A stretch of DNA of 64,000 nucleotides from Streptomyces sp. SCSIO 75703 (GCF_036607905.1 NZ_CP144555.1:1550001-1614000), one strand, 5' to 3'; counted from the first letter of the stretch, positions 8,410 to 17,117 are shown. Numbers and translations: made by a program. The notes: generated by a model not told the origin, from the sequence alone.

Positions 8410-8997
8410 GTGCGCGCCATCGGGCGTCTGGCTGGTGTGAGCTTACGTTGGAGAGCACTGGACGAGTTGGACGAGGAGCGCCTCGTCCGGCTGGTGGCCA
8501 GAGGTGACCGCGGGGCGTTCGACGAGTTGTACCGGCGCACGTCGCCGTGGCTGGCTGTGCGGTTGCGCCGCCGCTGCGCGGACGAGCAGATCGTCGCCGA
8601 GGTCATGCAGGAGACCTATCTGGCGGTGTGGCGCGCGGCCGGCGCATTCGCCGGGAGCGCGGTCGGCGGGACGGCCGTCGGATGGTTGTGGACGATCGCG
8701 GCGCGCCGCCTCGTCGACGCGTTCCGGCGCCGTGCCCACCATGCCGAGCCGCCGGTCACCGCCGCCGAGCGGGCGGTGGCGCCCGCGGCGGAGGACGAGG
8801 CACTGGCCGGGACCGTCGACGGGGACGTCGGTGACGCTCTTCGGCGACTGGCGCCGGAACTTCGAGAGGTCCTGCAGGCCATGGTGCTGGACGGGTTCTC
8901 CGTGCGGGAGACCGCCGTCCTGCTCAGACTGCCCGAAGGCACGGTCAAGACCCGCGCCCGCCGGGCCCGAATCGCGATGCGGGAGGCGCTGGCATGA
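8410..8997 (+). CDS. ECF-type RNA polymerase sigma factor
   Basis: A 195-residue group 4 sigma factor. Region 2 is seen in LVRLVARGDRGAFDELYRR through EVMQETYLAVWRAA. Region 4 is seen in LRRLAPELREVLQAMVLDGFSVRETAVLLRLPEGTVKTRARRAR (split here only by description), with the recognition helix at the end. I chose GTG 8410 because an AGGAG sits 8 bp upstream; GTG 8437 is the alternative. The next gene overlaps by 4 bp and encodes a zinc anti-sigma domain, so the pair is a regulatory switch for the ABC-type genes downstream. Confidence 0.85.
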   Translation: MRAIGRLAGVSLRWRALDELDEERLVRLVARGDRGAFDELYRRTSPWLAVRLRRRCADEQIVAEVMQETYLAVWRAAGAFAGSAVGGTAVGWLWTIAARRLVDAFRRRAHHAEPPVTAAERAVAPAAEDEALAGTVDGDVGDALRRLAPELREVLQAMVLDGFSVRETAVLLRLPEGTVKTRARRARIAMREALA

Positions 8998-9815
8998 GCG
9001 GGGAACACGCGTCGGTGCGGCTGCTCGACGACTACGCACGTGGTGCTACGGAGATGGCCGTGGACGCGGTGTGGGCATTGGAGGCCCATCTGGAGACGTG
9101 CGCGATGTGCCGGAGTCGTCTGGCGGCCTCCGTGGCCACCGAGGTGCCCGGCATCGCCACGCTCCTCGACACCGTCCGGGCCGGTCTGGAACCGCAACTG
9201 GACGCGGCCGTCAGGACACCCCCGCGGCGACACCGCCCGAGGTGGCCGTCGGCCTGGCTGACGCCGGTCATGGCCCCGTGGCTGGCCATGACCGTCGTGG
9301 TCACCCTGATGGCGCTGCTGCTGGACGCGCTCGCGCCGCCTGCGTTCTTCGGCGACATCTCTCCCGTGCTGGCGATCGCCCCCGTGCTGCCGCTGTGTGG
9401 TGTCGCCGCATCGTGGTCGCGCGGCCTGGACCCGGCGTACGAACTGACGGCCTCGACCGCCCGAGCCGGCCTGCCCCTGCTCCTCAGGCGCACCACGGCG
9501 GTTCTCGTGGTGGTCCTTCCCGGGCTCCTGGTAGAGGGCTGGCTGACCGGAACAATGACGGCCGCGCAGTGGCTGCTGCCCTCCCTGGCCTTCACTTCCA
9601 CCGCCCTGGCGCTGGGCAGCCTGGTCGGCGTGACCCGCGCCGCCACCGGGCTGGCGGCGGCGTGGGGCGTCGTCGTGGCGCCCGCGTGGGTCACCGGCCC
9701 CCCCTTTGCCCTGCGAGTTGCTTTCCAGCCCGGCCAACTGCCTGCGTGGGGGCTGCTCCTCGCGCTCGGCATCGGCGCCGTGATCGCCCGCAGAAACGCG
9801 TACTCGACGCTGTGA
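8994..9815 (+). CDS. Anti-sigma factor, zinc-finger (zf-HC2) domain plus membrane domain
   Basis: A 273-residue protein. The N-terminus has the zinc anti-sigma signature H-x3-C-x2-C (HLETCAMC, about residue 30) with the helical surround LLDDYARGATE. The rest has about six hydrophobic segments (for example WLAMTVVVTLMALLL and VVLPGLLVEGWL), so the sigma factor is probably held at the membrane. ATGA overlap with the sigma gene indicates translational coupling. The signal it senses is unknown; the downstream transporter genes suggest an envelope or export function. Confidence 0.78.
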   Translation: MSGEHASVRLLDDYARGATEMAVDAVWALEAHLETCAMCRSRLAASVATEVPGIATLLDTVRAGLEPQLDAAVRTPPRRHRPRWPSAWLTPVMAPWLAMTVVVTLMALLLDALAPPAFFGDISPVLAIAPVLPLCGVAASWSRGLDPAYELTASTARAGLPLLLRRTTAVLVVVLPGLLVEGWLTGTMTAAQWLLPSLAFTSTALALGSLVGVTRAATGLAAAWGVVVAPAWVTGPPFALRVAFQPGQLPAWGLLLALGIGAVIARRNAYSTL

Positions 9816-9850
9816 AACCATCGCCGACCCTCGAAAGGGACCACCGCACC

Positions 9851-10657
9851 ATGCCCACCACGAACGCGGCCGACATCGCACCGAAAACCTACGCCTGGGA
9901 GATCCGGGCGAGAGGTCTGGCGGTACGCGTGGGACGCAAGAAGATGGCCGTCGACGGACTCGACCTCTGCCTGGGCGTCGGCGCCCACGGCCTCTTGGGG
10001 CCCAACGGAGCGGGAAAGACCACCCTGATCCGAACACTGGCCACCGTGCTGCGCCCCACCGAGGGCGAACTGGAGATGCTCGGCACCCGGGTGGGCGCGA
10101 TGGCCGACTACCGGGCCCTGCGCCGCCGCATCGGCTACCTGCCGCAGGAATTCGGCTACTACAAGCGCTTCACCGTGCGTGAGTTCGTCGAGTACATGGC
10201 CTGGTTGAAGGAGGTTCCGAAGGCAGCCGTCCCCGCGGCCGTCCAGCGGGCCGTGGAACGGGTGGGCCTGGCGGACCGTGCCGACCACCGGATGAAGACC
10301 CTGTCCGGTGGCATGGTGCGGCGGGCCGGCATCGCTCAGGCCATCGTCAACGATCCCGCGGTGCTGCTGTTGGACGAGCCGACAGTCGGCCTGGACCCGG
10401 CGCAGCGGTTGCGCTTCCGCGAGCTGTTGCAGGAACTGGGCCGCGACACGTGTGTGATGGTCTCCACCCATCTGGTCGAGGACGTCGCGGCCGCCTGCTC
10501 CGACGTGGTGCTCTTCGCCGACGGCCGCCTCGTCTTCCAGGGCACGCCGGACGACCTGGCCGCGGCGGGCGGCCCCGAACACCCGGGCGGCAGCCCCCTG
10601 GAGCGCGGCTACTCGGCGCTGCTCCAGGGCTCCGAGCAGCCTGGAGGCATCTGGTGA
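9851..10657 (+). CDS. ABC transporter ATP-binding protein
   Basis: A 268-residue ABC ATPase. Walker A GPNGAGKTT lies near residue 55, Q-loop YLPQEFGYY, signature LSGGM, Walker B VLLLDEPTVGLDP and H-loop STH. It is of the ABC-2/multidrug type (CcmA-like). The ATG at 9851 follows AAGGGACCACCGCACC, which contains a GGGA ribosome-binding site. Its stop overlaps the GTG of the next gene (GTGA), which encodes the probable membrane partner. Confidence 0.85.
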   Translation: MPTTNAADIAPKTYAWEIRARGLAVRVGRKKMAVDGLDLCLGVGAHGLLGPNGAGKTTLIRTLATVLRPTEGELEMLGTRVGAMADYRALRRRIGYLPQEFGYYKRFTVREFVEYMAWLKEVPKAAVPAAVQRAVERVGLADRADHRMKTLSGGMVRRAGIAQAIVNDPAVLLLDEPTVGLDPAQRLRFRELLQELGRDTCVMVSTHLVEDVAAACSDVVLFADGRLVFQGTPDDLAAAGGPEHPGGSPLERGYSALLQGSEQPGGIW

Positions 10658-12045
10658 ACGCACGTGTCCTGCGCATCGAGCTGAAGCGCTCCGCCGCCCC
10701 GTGGCCCGGCCTCGTCGTCCTGGCAGGCAGCCTGGCGGTCCTCCTGCTGATCGACGGGATCTGGTGGCAGGGTGACGCGGGATGGACGGCCCAGTGGACC
10801 TCCATGGCCCTGTGGACCCGGTACCTGCTGAGCTTCTGGTGGCCGCTCGTGGTGGGTTTGGGGGCGGTGTACGGGCTGCGCGACTCCCGCTCACGGATGA
10901 CCGAACTGCTGACGACCACGCCGCTGCCGGCCTGGCGCCGTGCGGCGCTGCCCGCCGGCGCAACGGCACTCGTGCTGGCGTCCGGCTTCGGCCTCCTGGT
11001 CCTCGTAGGCGGAGTCCAGGTGGCCCTCGGCGCCACCTCCTACACGAGTCTCGGCTGGCTGCCGATCTCGCTGGTGGCGGCGCTGTCCCTCGTCGCGGGG
11101 GCCGTGTTCGGCATGGGCCTCGCGCGGGCCGTGCCTTCTGCACTCACCCCGCCGGCCCTGACCGTGCTCCTCCTGCTGACGACCGTCTCCCTGCGGCCGA
11201 GCCATGATGAGGCACTGCCGTCGAGCGTCGCGCCGAACCGGCTCGCTCTGCTGCTCCCGGCGACTGCGGAGCCGCGGGAGATGCTGCTGACCCTGTCCGG
11301 TTCCGTGCACCTCGGCCAGACGCTCTGGCTGCTCGGCCTGCTCGCCACCGGTTTCGCACTGCTGTCGGCCGCGACCCTCCGAGCCCGACTGCTCGCGGTG
11401 GCCCCCGTCCTGGCCGTCGCGGCCCCGGCCCTGCTGATCCTCCCGGCCACTCCGCGCGACACCTACGTCATCGACAAGGTCGCCGCCACCCTGGTCTGCG
11501 ACGGGCCGGTGTGCGTGACGCAGGCAAACCGCTCGCACCTGCCCGAACTCGCGTCGCGCGGCAAGGACGCGCTGCGCGTGCTGCACGACGCCTTGGGCGA
11601 CAAGGCACCGAACTCGGTGCGGGAGGACACCCGGCTGCGCGCGCTCGGCGAAGAACGCCGGCCCTCCGGCGACACGGTGCTGGTCGACTTCGACGACCCG
11701 CTGATCGCCCGTGCGACCGGGGCGGAACTGACCCGTCTCCTGATCGCCGAGGGCCTGGTACCGAACTGCGCACCGCGCACCCCTTGGGAGGGCGGGGGGC
11801 AGGTCGACATCCCCGCACAGAGCATCGCCGCGAGCTGGGCCCTGGGCGATCACCGGTTCACACCGCTGCAGAGCCCGGACTCCTACGCGTACTCGCAACG
11901 TGAACAGACGGACGACGAGATCGTCTGGCAGCGGCTGATGGCTCTGCCACCGGCTGAGCAACGCTCGCGGATGGCCGAGGTGCACGCCGCCGCCCTCTCC
12001 TGCACGGAGTACACCGAGGCGTTGGCGGGGAAGGCGACGCAATGA
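10654..12045 (+). CDS. Membrane protein, probable ABC-2 type permease partner
   Basis: A 463-residue protein with about six hydrophobic segments in its first 270 residues (LVVLAGSLAVLLLIDG, ALVLASGFGLLVLV, LLAVAPVLAVAAPALLIL), followed by a ~190-residue soluble domain. That domain has paired cysteines (VCDGPVC, VPNCAPR) and acidic stretches; it would lie on one membrane face, probably outside. The RMTELLTTTPLPAWRR motif is typical of ABC-2 permeases in such sigma/anti-sigma operons. Overlaps on both sides couple it to the ATPase and to the next gene. Confidence 0.65.
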   Translation: MNARVLRIELKRSAAPWPGLVVLAGSLAVLLLIDGIWWQGDAGWTAQWTSMALWTRYLLSFWWPLVVGLGAVYGLRDSRSRMTELLTTTPLPAWRRAALPAGATALVLASGFGLLVLVGGVQVALGATSYTSLGWLPISLVAALSLVAGAVFGMGLARAVPSALTPPALTVLLLLTTVSLRPSHDEALPSSVAPNRLALLLPATAEPREMLLTLSGSVHLGQTLWLLGLLATGFALLSAATLRARLLAVAPVLAVAAPALLILPATPRDTYVIDKVAATLVCDGPVCVTQANRSHLPELASRGKDALRVLHDALGDKAPNSVREDTRLRALGEERRPSGDTVLVDFDDPLIARATGAELTRLLIAEGLVPNCAPRTPWEGGGQVDIPAQSIAASWALGDHRFTPLQSPDSYAYSQREQTDDEIVWQRLMALPPAEQRSRMAEVHAAALSCTEYTEALAGKATQ

Positions 12046-12614
12046 GATGGCTGATCCTGTACGCCCGTTCACGACAGGTGCCCACCTCGGCCGCAGCGGT
12101 CGCGCTCGTCGCGCTGGCGGCGTGGATCTTCAACCGGGACGGCGCGGGCCCGGTGAGCCCGGGGATCGCGGTCCTGATCCTGACCGCAAACGTGGCGGCC
12201 GCTTCCGTCGGGCTCGGCGGGCAGGACGCCGCGCTGGACCGGACGGCCGCGATCCGGTGGATGCCCCGGCGGGCGGCGCACGTGCTGCTGGCCGGCGCGG
12301 TCGCCGGGGCGGCGCTGCTGGCAGCCCAGGCGGCGGGAGCCAAGCTCGCCCCGGCCGCGCTCGTCGTCCGCGACAGCGCGGGCTTGGCCGGCCTGGCCGC
12401 GCTCGGGGCTGTGCTCTGCGGGGCACAGTTGGCCTGGACCCTGCCGATCGGCTGGCTCGCGTTCACTCTCCTCGTCCCGGTTCCCCCCGGCATCGCGGGA
12501 GAGGTGAGCAAATGGATGATCATTTCCCCCGCTACGACGGCGTCCGCCGCGACCGCGTGGGTCCTGCTGGCGACCGGCACCGTGCTGTACGCCGCAGCAG
12601 GACCGAGACGGTGA
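12042..12614 (+). CDS. Membrane protein of the ECF/ABC operon
   Basis: A 190-residue hydrophobic protein with about five membrane segments and a short basic N-terminus (MRWLILYARSRQ). It overlaps the previous gene by 4 bp (ATGA) and ends the five-gene operon. No motif identifies it further; a second permease subunit of the ABC system is the likely role. Confidence 0.6.
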   Translation: MRWLILYARSRQVPTSAAAVALVALAAWIFNRDGAGPVSPGIAVLILTANVAAASVGLGGQDAALDRTAAIRWMPRRAAHVLLAGAVAGAALLAAQAAGAKLAPAALVVRDSAGLAGLAALGAVLCGAQLAWTLPIGWLAFTLLVPVPPGIAGEVSKWMIISPATTASAATAWVLLATGTVLYAAAGPRR

Positions 12615-12619
12615 CGCAA

Positions 12620-12849
12620 ACGCTTGCTGGCCTGCTGGTTCGGCGTAGACGGCAGGCCCGATTCCGAGTGCTCGGGCCGCCGTGCGCAGGTCCGCTGCGA
12701 CGGGCAGCGGCCTGGCGCAGCCACTTCGACAGCGTCATCTCATGGACGCCGAAGTCCTTCGCGATCTGCGCAAGGGTGACGCCCTTCTCGCGGTTGCGGG
12801 CCACGCGCACGACGTCGTCACGGAACTCTCCGGGATAGAGAACAGGCAC
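12620..12849 (-). pseudogene. IS3-type transposase OrfA remnant
   Basis: From a GTG at 12849 behind GGAAGGA, the minus strand encodes VPVLYPGEFRDDVVRVARNR and then VTLAQIAKDFGVHEMTLSKW. This is the helix-turn-helix N-terminus of an IS3-family OrfA. After about residue 47 the homology stops and the frame runs into unrelated sequence; OrfB is absent. It is a truncated relic lying at the end of the ECF/ABC operon. Confidence 0.55.
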
Positions 12850-13022
12850 AGCAACATCCTTCCAGGCCGCCCCACAGGCAAGCCGGATCAAATGTCACCA
12901 CACCGTGCAGCAGTCCCTCGCGCCGTCGGTCTTATGCGCCTTGGTCCCAGCCAGGCGGTGAGACAAGCTTCCGGTGGCTTTGACCTGCGACCGCTCTGAT
13001 TCGGGTCCTGCCGCTTGGGAGG

Positions 13023-13946
13023 TCACCTGGTCTGACTACGGGCCTGCTTCACTTCGCGGTCAACGGCCCAGGCGTCGGCGACCGGACCGAGGTGGCCGAG
13101 CTTGTCGGGGTTGATGACCGAGCGGATGGTCTGGATCTGACCGTCGAACATGTCGAGGGTGAGGACGTGGAGGATCTTGCAGTCGCGATCGCGGAAGAGC
13201 GCGCCCGGCTGGCCGTTGACCTCACGCGGTTCGCACGTGATGTCGACCCGTGTCATCAGCGGGTACACGGTGGCGAGCAGCCGGGCCACGTTCTCGGCGC
13301 CGGCGACGGCCCTGGCCAGCTGCGGGGCCTTGCCACCGCCGTCCCCGACGAGCTGGACATCGGCCGACAGCAGACTCTGCAGTCCGTCCACGTCTCCCTG
13401 CGCCAGTGCCTCGAAGAACCGCCTCGCCAGTTCCTGCCGCTCCTGGCGGTCCGCTTCGAATCGCGGTCGTCCCTCGTTCATGTGGCGGCGGGCCCGTACG
13501 AGCAGTTGTCTGCACGCCGCCTCCGAGCGTCCCAGGGCCGCGGCGATCTCGTCGAAGCCGAAGGCGAAGACCTCCCGCAGCACGAACACCGACCGCTCCA
13601 GCGGGCTGAGCCGCTCCAGGAGCAGCAGCGCCGCCATCGACACCGAGTCGGACAGCTCCGCTGCGCGTGCCGGCTCCTCGTACGGATCGTCCAGGAGCGG
13701 CTCGGGCAACCACGGACCGACGTACTCCTCCCGCCGCACCCGAGCGGAGCGCAGCACGTCGATGGCGATCCGCGTCACCGTGGCCGACAGGAACGCCTTG
13801 ACCGACACCGGCCGGGTGGTCGAGGCGTCGTAACGGAGCCAGGTCTCCTGCACCGCGTCCTCAGCCTCGCCCACACTGCCCAGGATCCGGTAGGCGATCG
13901 AGAACAGCAACGGCCGCAGCTCCTCGAACTCCTCGACCTTGCCCAC
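13023..13946 (-). CDS. sigJ: ECF41-family RNA polymerase sigma factor (SigJ-type)
   Basis: A 307-residue extended ECF sigma factor. Region 2 includes FSIAYRILGSVGEAEDAVQE; region 4 includes LSPLERSVFVLREVFAFGF and EIAAALGRSEAACRQLLVRA. The C-terminal ~100 residues form the SnoaL-like extension of ECF41 (about RRFFEALAQGDVDGLQSLL to INPDKL), which in studied members acts as a fused regulatory domain in place of an anti-sigma factor. GTG 13946 is chosen because AAGGGGGAG lies just upstream. The next gene upstream encodes the expected partner (carboxymuconolactone-decarboxylase-like), and two ECF41 consensus promoters lie nearby. Confidence 0.85.
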   Translation of the reverse strand: MGKVEEFEELRPLLFSIAYRILGSVGEAEDAVQETWLRYDASTTRPVSVKAFLSATVTRIAIDVLRSARVRREEYVGPWLPEPLLDDPYEEPARAAELSDSVSMAALLLLERLSPLERSVFVLREVFAFGFDEIAAALGRSEAACRQLLVRARRHMNEGRPRFEADRQERQELARRFFEALAQGDVDGLQSLLSADVQLVGDGGGKAPQLARAVAGAENVARLLATVYPLMTRVDITCEPREVNGQPGALFRDRDCKILHVLTLDMFDGQIQTIRSVINPDKLGHLGPVADAWAVDREVKQARSQTR

Positions 13947-14065
13947 GTCGGCTCCCCCTTGCGTTCTGAATGCCTGGTCGGCCACTCGCCGACGAGGCGA
14001 ATTGATGGTCTTGGCATGGCGTCCTGGCCCGGCATCCTTGCCGGGGCCAGGATTGCAGTAGCGGG

Positions 14066-14539
14066 TCAGTGGAACTGGCCGACCTGGTAATCGCCCGCCG
14101 GCTGCTGGGTGATGATGTTCAGCCGGTTAACCGCGTTCATGAACGAGACCAGCAGGACGAGGGCCGCGAGCTGCTCCTCGTCATAGTGCTGCTCGGCACG
14201 CGCCCACACCTCGTCGCTGACCCCGGTGGCCGCGTCTGCGACCCTGGTTCCCTGCTCGGCCAAGGCGAGCGCGGCGCGTTCGGCCTCGGTGAAGACCGTT
14301 GCCTCCCGCCAAGCCGCGATCAGGTTCAGCCGCACCGGGCTCTCGCCGGCCGCGGCGGCTTCCTTGGTGTGCATGTCGATGCAGACCGCGCAGCCGTTGA
14401 TCTGGCTCACGCGCAGCGCCACCAACTCCTGCGTCGTCGCGGACAGCGGCAGTTCCTTCAGCTCCCGGCCAGCTGCCATGAAGTGCTTGAGTGCCTTGCC
14501 GGCGGCCGGGTTGGCGAAGTAGTTCAGGCGCGTGTCCAT
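14066..14539 (-). CDS. Carboxymuconolactone decarboxylase/AhpD-like protein (ECF41 target)
   Basis: A 157-residue AhpD-like protein. The core ELVALRVSQINGCAVCIDMH contains the CxxC redox pair and following His typical of the family. The C-terminus (SFMNAVNRLNIITQQPAGDY) is also typical. ECF41 sigma factors are known to sit beside CMD, oxidoreductase or epimerase genes and to control them; an exact promoter match lies 40 bp upstream. Likely a peroxidase-like stress enzyme; substrate unknown. Confidence 0.85.
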   Translation of the reverse strand: MDTRLNYFANPAAGKALKHFMAAGRELKELPLSATTQELVALRVSQINGCAVCIDMHTKEAAAAGESPVRLNLIAAWREATVFTEAERAALALAEQGTRVADAATGVSDEVWARAEQHYDEEQLAALVLLVSFMNAVNRLNIITQQPAGDYQVGQFH

Positions 14540-14578
14540 CGTGTGATCCTCTGCGTTCGTCGATGCCTTCACCCCCGA

Positions 14579-14605
14579 GACGAGATGGCCCTCACTCCTG
14601 TGACA
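14579..14605 (-). promoter_or_regulatory. ECF41-type promoter for the AhpD-like gene
   Basis: On the minus strand the sequence reads TGTCACA, 16 bases, CGTC, an exact fit to the known ECF41 promoter. It ends 40 bp before the start codon of the gene at 14066-14539. Confidence 0.75.
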
Positions 14606-14649
14606 CGGCACGGTGAGACTCACGTCTCTCCGCTTTCCGGGTTCGGGCA

Positions 14650-14676
14650 TGTCACAGGCCGAGTCGCTACCTCGTC
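14650..14676 (+). promoter_or_regulatory. ECF41-type promoter for the DoxX-like gene
   Basis: On the plus strand TGTCACA, 16 bases, CGTC again matches the ECF41 promoter exactly. It ends 34 bp before the ATG at 14711. Together with the minus-strand copy it makes a divergent ECF41 regulon in one intergenic region. Confidence 0.75.
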
Positions 14677-14710
14677 TCGGGTGCGGAAGTCCTCGATCAG
14701 GGAGTTGACG

Positions 14711-15094
14711 ATGAACGTTGCGCTGTGGATCACCGCTGGAGTGCTCGCTGCTGTCTGTCTGGTGGGCAGTTCCAAGATGTTCGTGCCGCAGAAGAAGCTG
14801 GCCGCGGTGGGCTCCTCCGCGCAGTGGGCACTGGAGTTCAGCCCCAGCGCTCTCAAGGCCATTGGCGCCGTCGAACTGCTGGCTGCGCTCGGCCTGATCC
14901 TGCCCCCCGTGCTCGGCATAGCGCCGGTGCTGGTGCCGCTGGCCGCCACCGGGCTCGTTCTGCTCTTCGTCTGCGCGGTCACCATGCGCCTGCGCCGTGG
15001 CGAGAAGGCCACCATCACGGGCGACCTGATCTACCTTGCCCTGGCTGCCTTCGTCGCATGGGGCCGCTTCGGTCCCACACACTTCACCGGCTGA
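14711..15094 (+). CDS. DoxX-like membrane protein
   Basis: A 127-residue protein with four membrane segments, the layout of the DoxX family: ALWITAGVLAAVCLVGSSKM, then IGAVELLAALGLILP, VLVPLAATGLVLLFVCAV and LIYLALAAFVAWGRF. The GSSKMF and FSPSALKAIGAVELLAA features match DoxX-like proteins. ATG 14711 follows AGGGAGTTGACG. The exact ECF41 promoter upstream puts it in the regulon of the sigma factor at 13023-13946. DoxX proteins are linked to thiol stress responses; the role here is inferred. Confidence 0.8.
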   Translation: MNVALWITAGVLAAVCLVGSSKMFVPQKKLAAVGSSAQWALEFSPSALKAIGAVELLAALGLILPPVLGIAPVLVPLAATGLVLLFVCAVTMRLRRGEKATITGDLIYLALAAFVAWGRFGPTHFTG

Positions 15095-15343
15095 CCACCA
15101 GGGCCGGGCACCGTCCAGGCCCGGCTCGCGCCTCCTTGCCACCGTCCTCCTCGCCGCACTGGACGAGCCGTACCCGGGCACGGCGTTCACGCCCAACCGG
15201 AAGGGGATGGACATGCCTGCGGCGAGCCAGGTCGTCCCTCATGACTGCGATCGCAAATGCAGCGCCGCCGAGATCCATGCCTTCTGCCTGACAGTCCGCC
15301 ACGCCCGAGTCTGCGACGGAGCGGTTGCGACGGACGAGGCGGA

Positions 15344-16434
15344 CTAGTGACCTGAGTCAGAGGTTCGGTGGCAGTAGGCGGCGACTTCGTCGAGGATTTC
15401 GTCGGCCGTTTTGGTCCAGATGAAGGGCCTGGGTTGGTCGTTCCAGTCGGCCAGCCAGGCCCGGATGTCGCGTTCGAGAGCCTGGACGGAGCGGTGTACT
15501 CCGCGCTTGGGCTTCTTCTGTGTGAGTTCGGCGAACCATCGCTCGACCAGGTTCAGCCAGGACGCGCTGGTAGGTGTGAAGTGCAGGTGGAAGCGCGGGT
15601 GGGCCAGCAGCCGCTTCTTGCTCTCGGGCGTCTTGTGCGTCGCGTAGTTGTCGAGGATCAGGTGGACCTGAAGGCCGGCGGGGACTTCCCTGTCGAGCTT
15701 GGCCAGGAATTCTTGAACTCGACGGCCCGGTGGCGGCGGTGGAGCGATCCGATCACCTTGCCCGTCGCGACTTCCAGGGCGGCGAAGAGAGTGATGGTGC
15801 CGGCGCGGATGTAGTCGTGGCTTCGGCGCTCGGGAACCCCGGGCATCATCGGCAGGACCGGCTGGGACCGGTCCAGGGCCTGGATCTGCGACTTCTCGTC
15901 CACGCAGAGAACCAGAGCCTTCTCCGGCGGGTCGAGATAGAGGCCGACGACATCGCGGACCTTGCCGATGAAGAACGGATCGGTAGAGAGCTTGAAGGTC
16001 TGCGAGCGGTGCGGGGCCAGAGCGAACGCCCGCCAGATCCTGGATACCGTCGACTGCGACATGCCCGTCGCGGCGGCCATCGAGCGCGTCGACCAGTGCG
16101 TCGCGTTCTTCGGTGTCTCCTCGAGCATTCTGACGATCACTCGTTCCACATCCGCGTCGGTAATCTTCCGCGGGACACCCGGCCTGGGCTCGTCACACAA
16201 ACCGTCCAGGCCGTTTGCCAGGAAGCGCCGCCGCCAGGTGCGGACGGTGTCCGGCGCAACCCGCAGTCGATGGGACACCCCCATGATCGAGTGACCGTCC
16301 GCGCACTCCGGCACGATCCGTGACCGCTGAGCCAGCGCCTGCGCGGTCCTCCGCCGACGCACCCAGCCCTCCAGCACAACCCGTTGCCTATCGGTCAGTG
16401 ACAACGGCGGAATCTTCGGCCCCGGACGACTCAT
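15344..16434 (-). pseudogene. IS630-family transposase, frameshifted
   Basis: The first ~257 codons encode the helix-turn-helix ([20 protein letters not shown]) and the start of the DDE domain ([19 protein letters not shown]). At about 15710 a single missing base in AAGAATTCC moves the frame. The remaining domain continues in another frame ([40 protein letters not shown]) with the D and E residues intact. It then reaches DEVAAYCHRTSDSGH, and its stop codon is supplied by the flanking TA target. The element is probably immobile unless frameshifting rescues it. Confidence 0.8.
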
Positions 16435-16468
16435 AACCAACTAACACCAAACCTCTGACTCAGGCCAC
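15347..16468. mobile_element. IS630-family insertion sequence
   Basis: Terminal inverted repeats are visible. The left end is GTGACCTGAGTCAGAGGTT; the right end, read on the minus strand, is GTGGCCTGAGTCAGAGGTT (18 of 19 match). The left end abuts a TA, the usual IS630 target; the right end is followed by TG, so one copy may have mutated. The element contains a single transposase gene that is frameshifted. Confidence 0.8.
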
Positions 16469-16470
16469 TG

Positions 16471-16508
16471 AGCGCTTGGCCCCAGCTTCGAGTCCCACGA
16501 GGCACCCA
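16471..16508 (+). other. tRNA-3'-end-like remnant (possible old attachment site)
   Basis: AGCGCTTGGCC, then TTCGAGTCC and a GGCACCCA end, resemble the 3' part of the tRNA-Arg remnant at 54280-54317 (23 of the first 25 bases match). The T stem no longer pairs. It lies 2 bp outside the IS630 right end. Confidence 0.35.
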
Positions 16509-16755
16509 GAACATGGCTGGTCCCCTGTCAAGCCATGAGTCCCGGGGGCCATCGGTAGGCATCGCGAACGGGGAGTCTGCGCCTGATCGCCCCGTGCAGT
16601 CGGCGGCCCTCTCCGCGCCAACCCGTGACGGGTGCCGGGAAGTCGGTACGCACTACCAGGCAGCACGCCGGGGCGGGAGGAACGGCCATCGCGGCCCAGG
16701 ACGGAGCGGCCAGCGATGGACCAAGCGAGGGGAACTGCGGGGCCAGGCCGGTACC

Positions 16756-17117
16756 GTGTTCCCTGTGACCGGGGAACTGAGTGACGCGGAACTCGATGAG
16801 CTGGTCGAGCAGACCACCGTGGACGCCTACGACGACGAGGAGCAGCTCACGGGCCTCTACACGATGCTCTCCGAGCATCTGGCTGTCCCGTTCAAGACGG
16901 TCGTTCTCGGGGTCGAGGTCACCGTGAAGAAGGTGGACCTGCTGCCCGGCAGCCAGATCGTGGCGGTCTGTACACGAGGCAAACACCGGCAGGCGATCGG
17001 CGTTCTCGACCTTCCGTTGCCGGACCCGGCGCCCGAGGGGGCAATGGGGTCTCCCCTGCTCGAGCGGAGCCGAGAGCTTGGGGAAGGATCGAGGCGTACC
17101 GGTACTGGAGAGCGTAA
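16756..17117 (+). pseudogene. Calcium-binding-type conserved protein, broken by a repeat insertion
   Basis: From GTG 16756 (or 16765) the protein reads VTGELSDAELDELVEQTTV, TGLYTMLSEHLAVPFKTV, then LLPGSQIVAVCTRGKHRQAI, a small conserved Streptomyces protein often annotated as calcium-binding. After LPDPAPEG a 44-bp palindromic repeat (17043-17086) interrupts it. The original ending then reappears in another frame as IEAYRYWRA followed by TAA at 17115-17117. Without the repeat the gene would end there at about 105 codons. As it stands the first frame runs past the true end. Confidence 0.6.
17043..17086. repeat. Small palindromic repeat of a Streptomyces intergenic type
   Basis: The core GGGGTCTCCCCTGCTCGAGC through CCGAGAGCTTGGGGA forms a hairpin (TCCCC..GGGGA outer stem). 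I recognise it as a sequence scattered between genes in many Streptomyces; that recognition is from memory. Here it sits inside a coding gene. Confidence 0.6.

Noticed and set aside
15095..15343. Short plus-strand reading frames after the DoxX-like gene
   Set aside because: No ribosome-binding site, conserved motif or convincing codon bias; the longest overlaps the DoxX-like gene in another frame.
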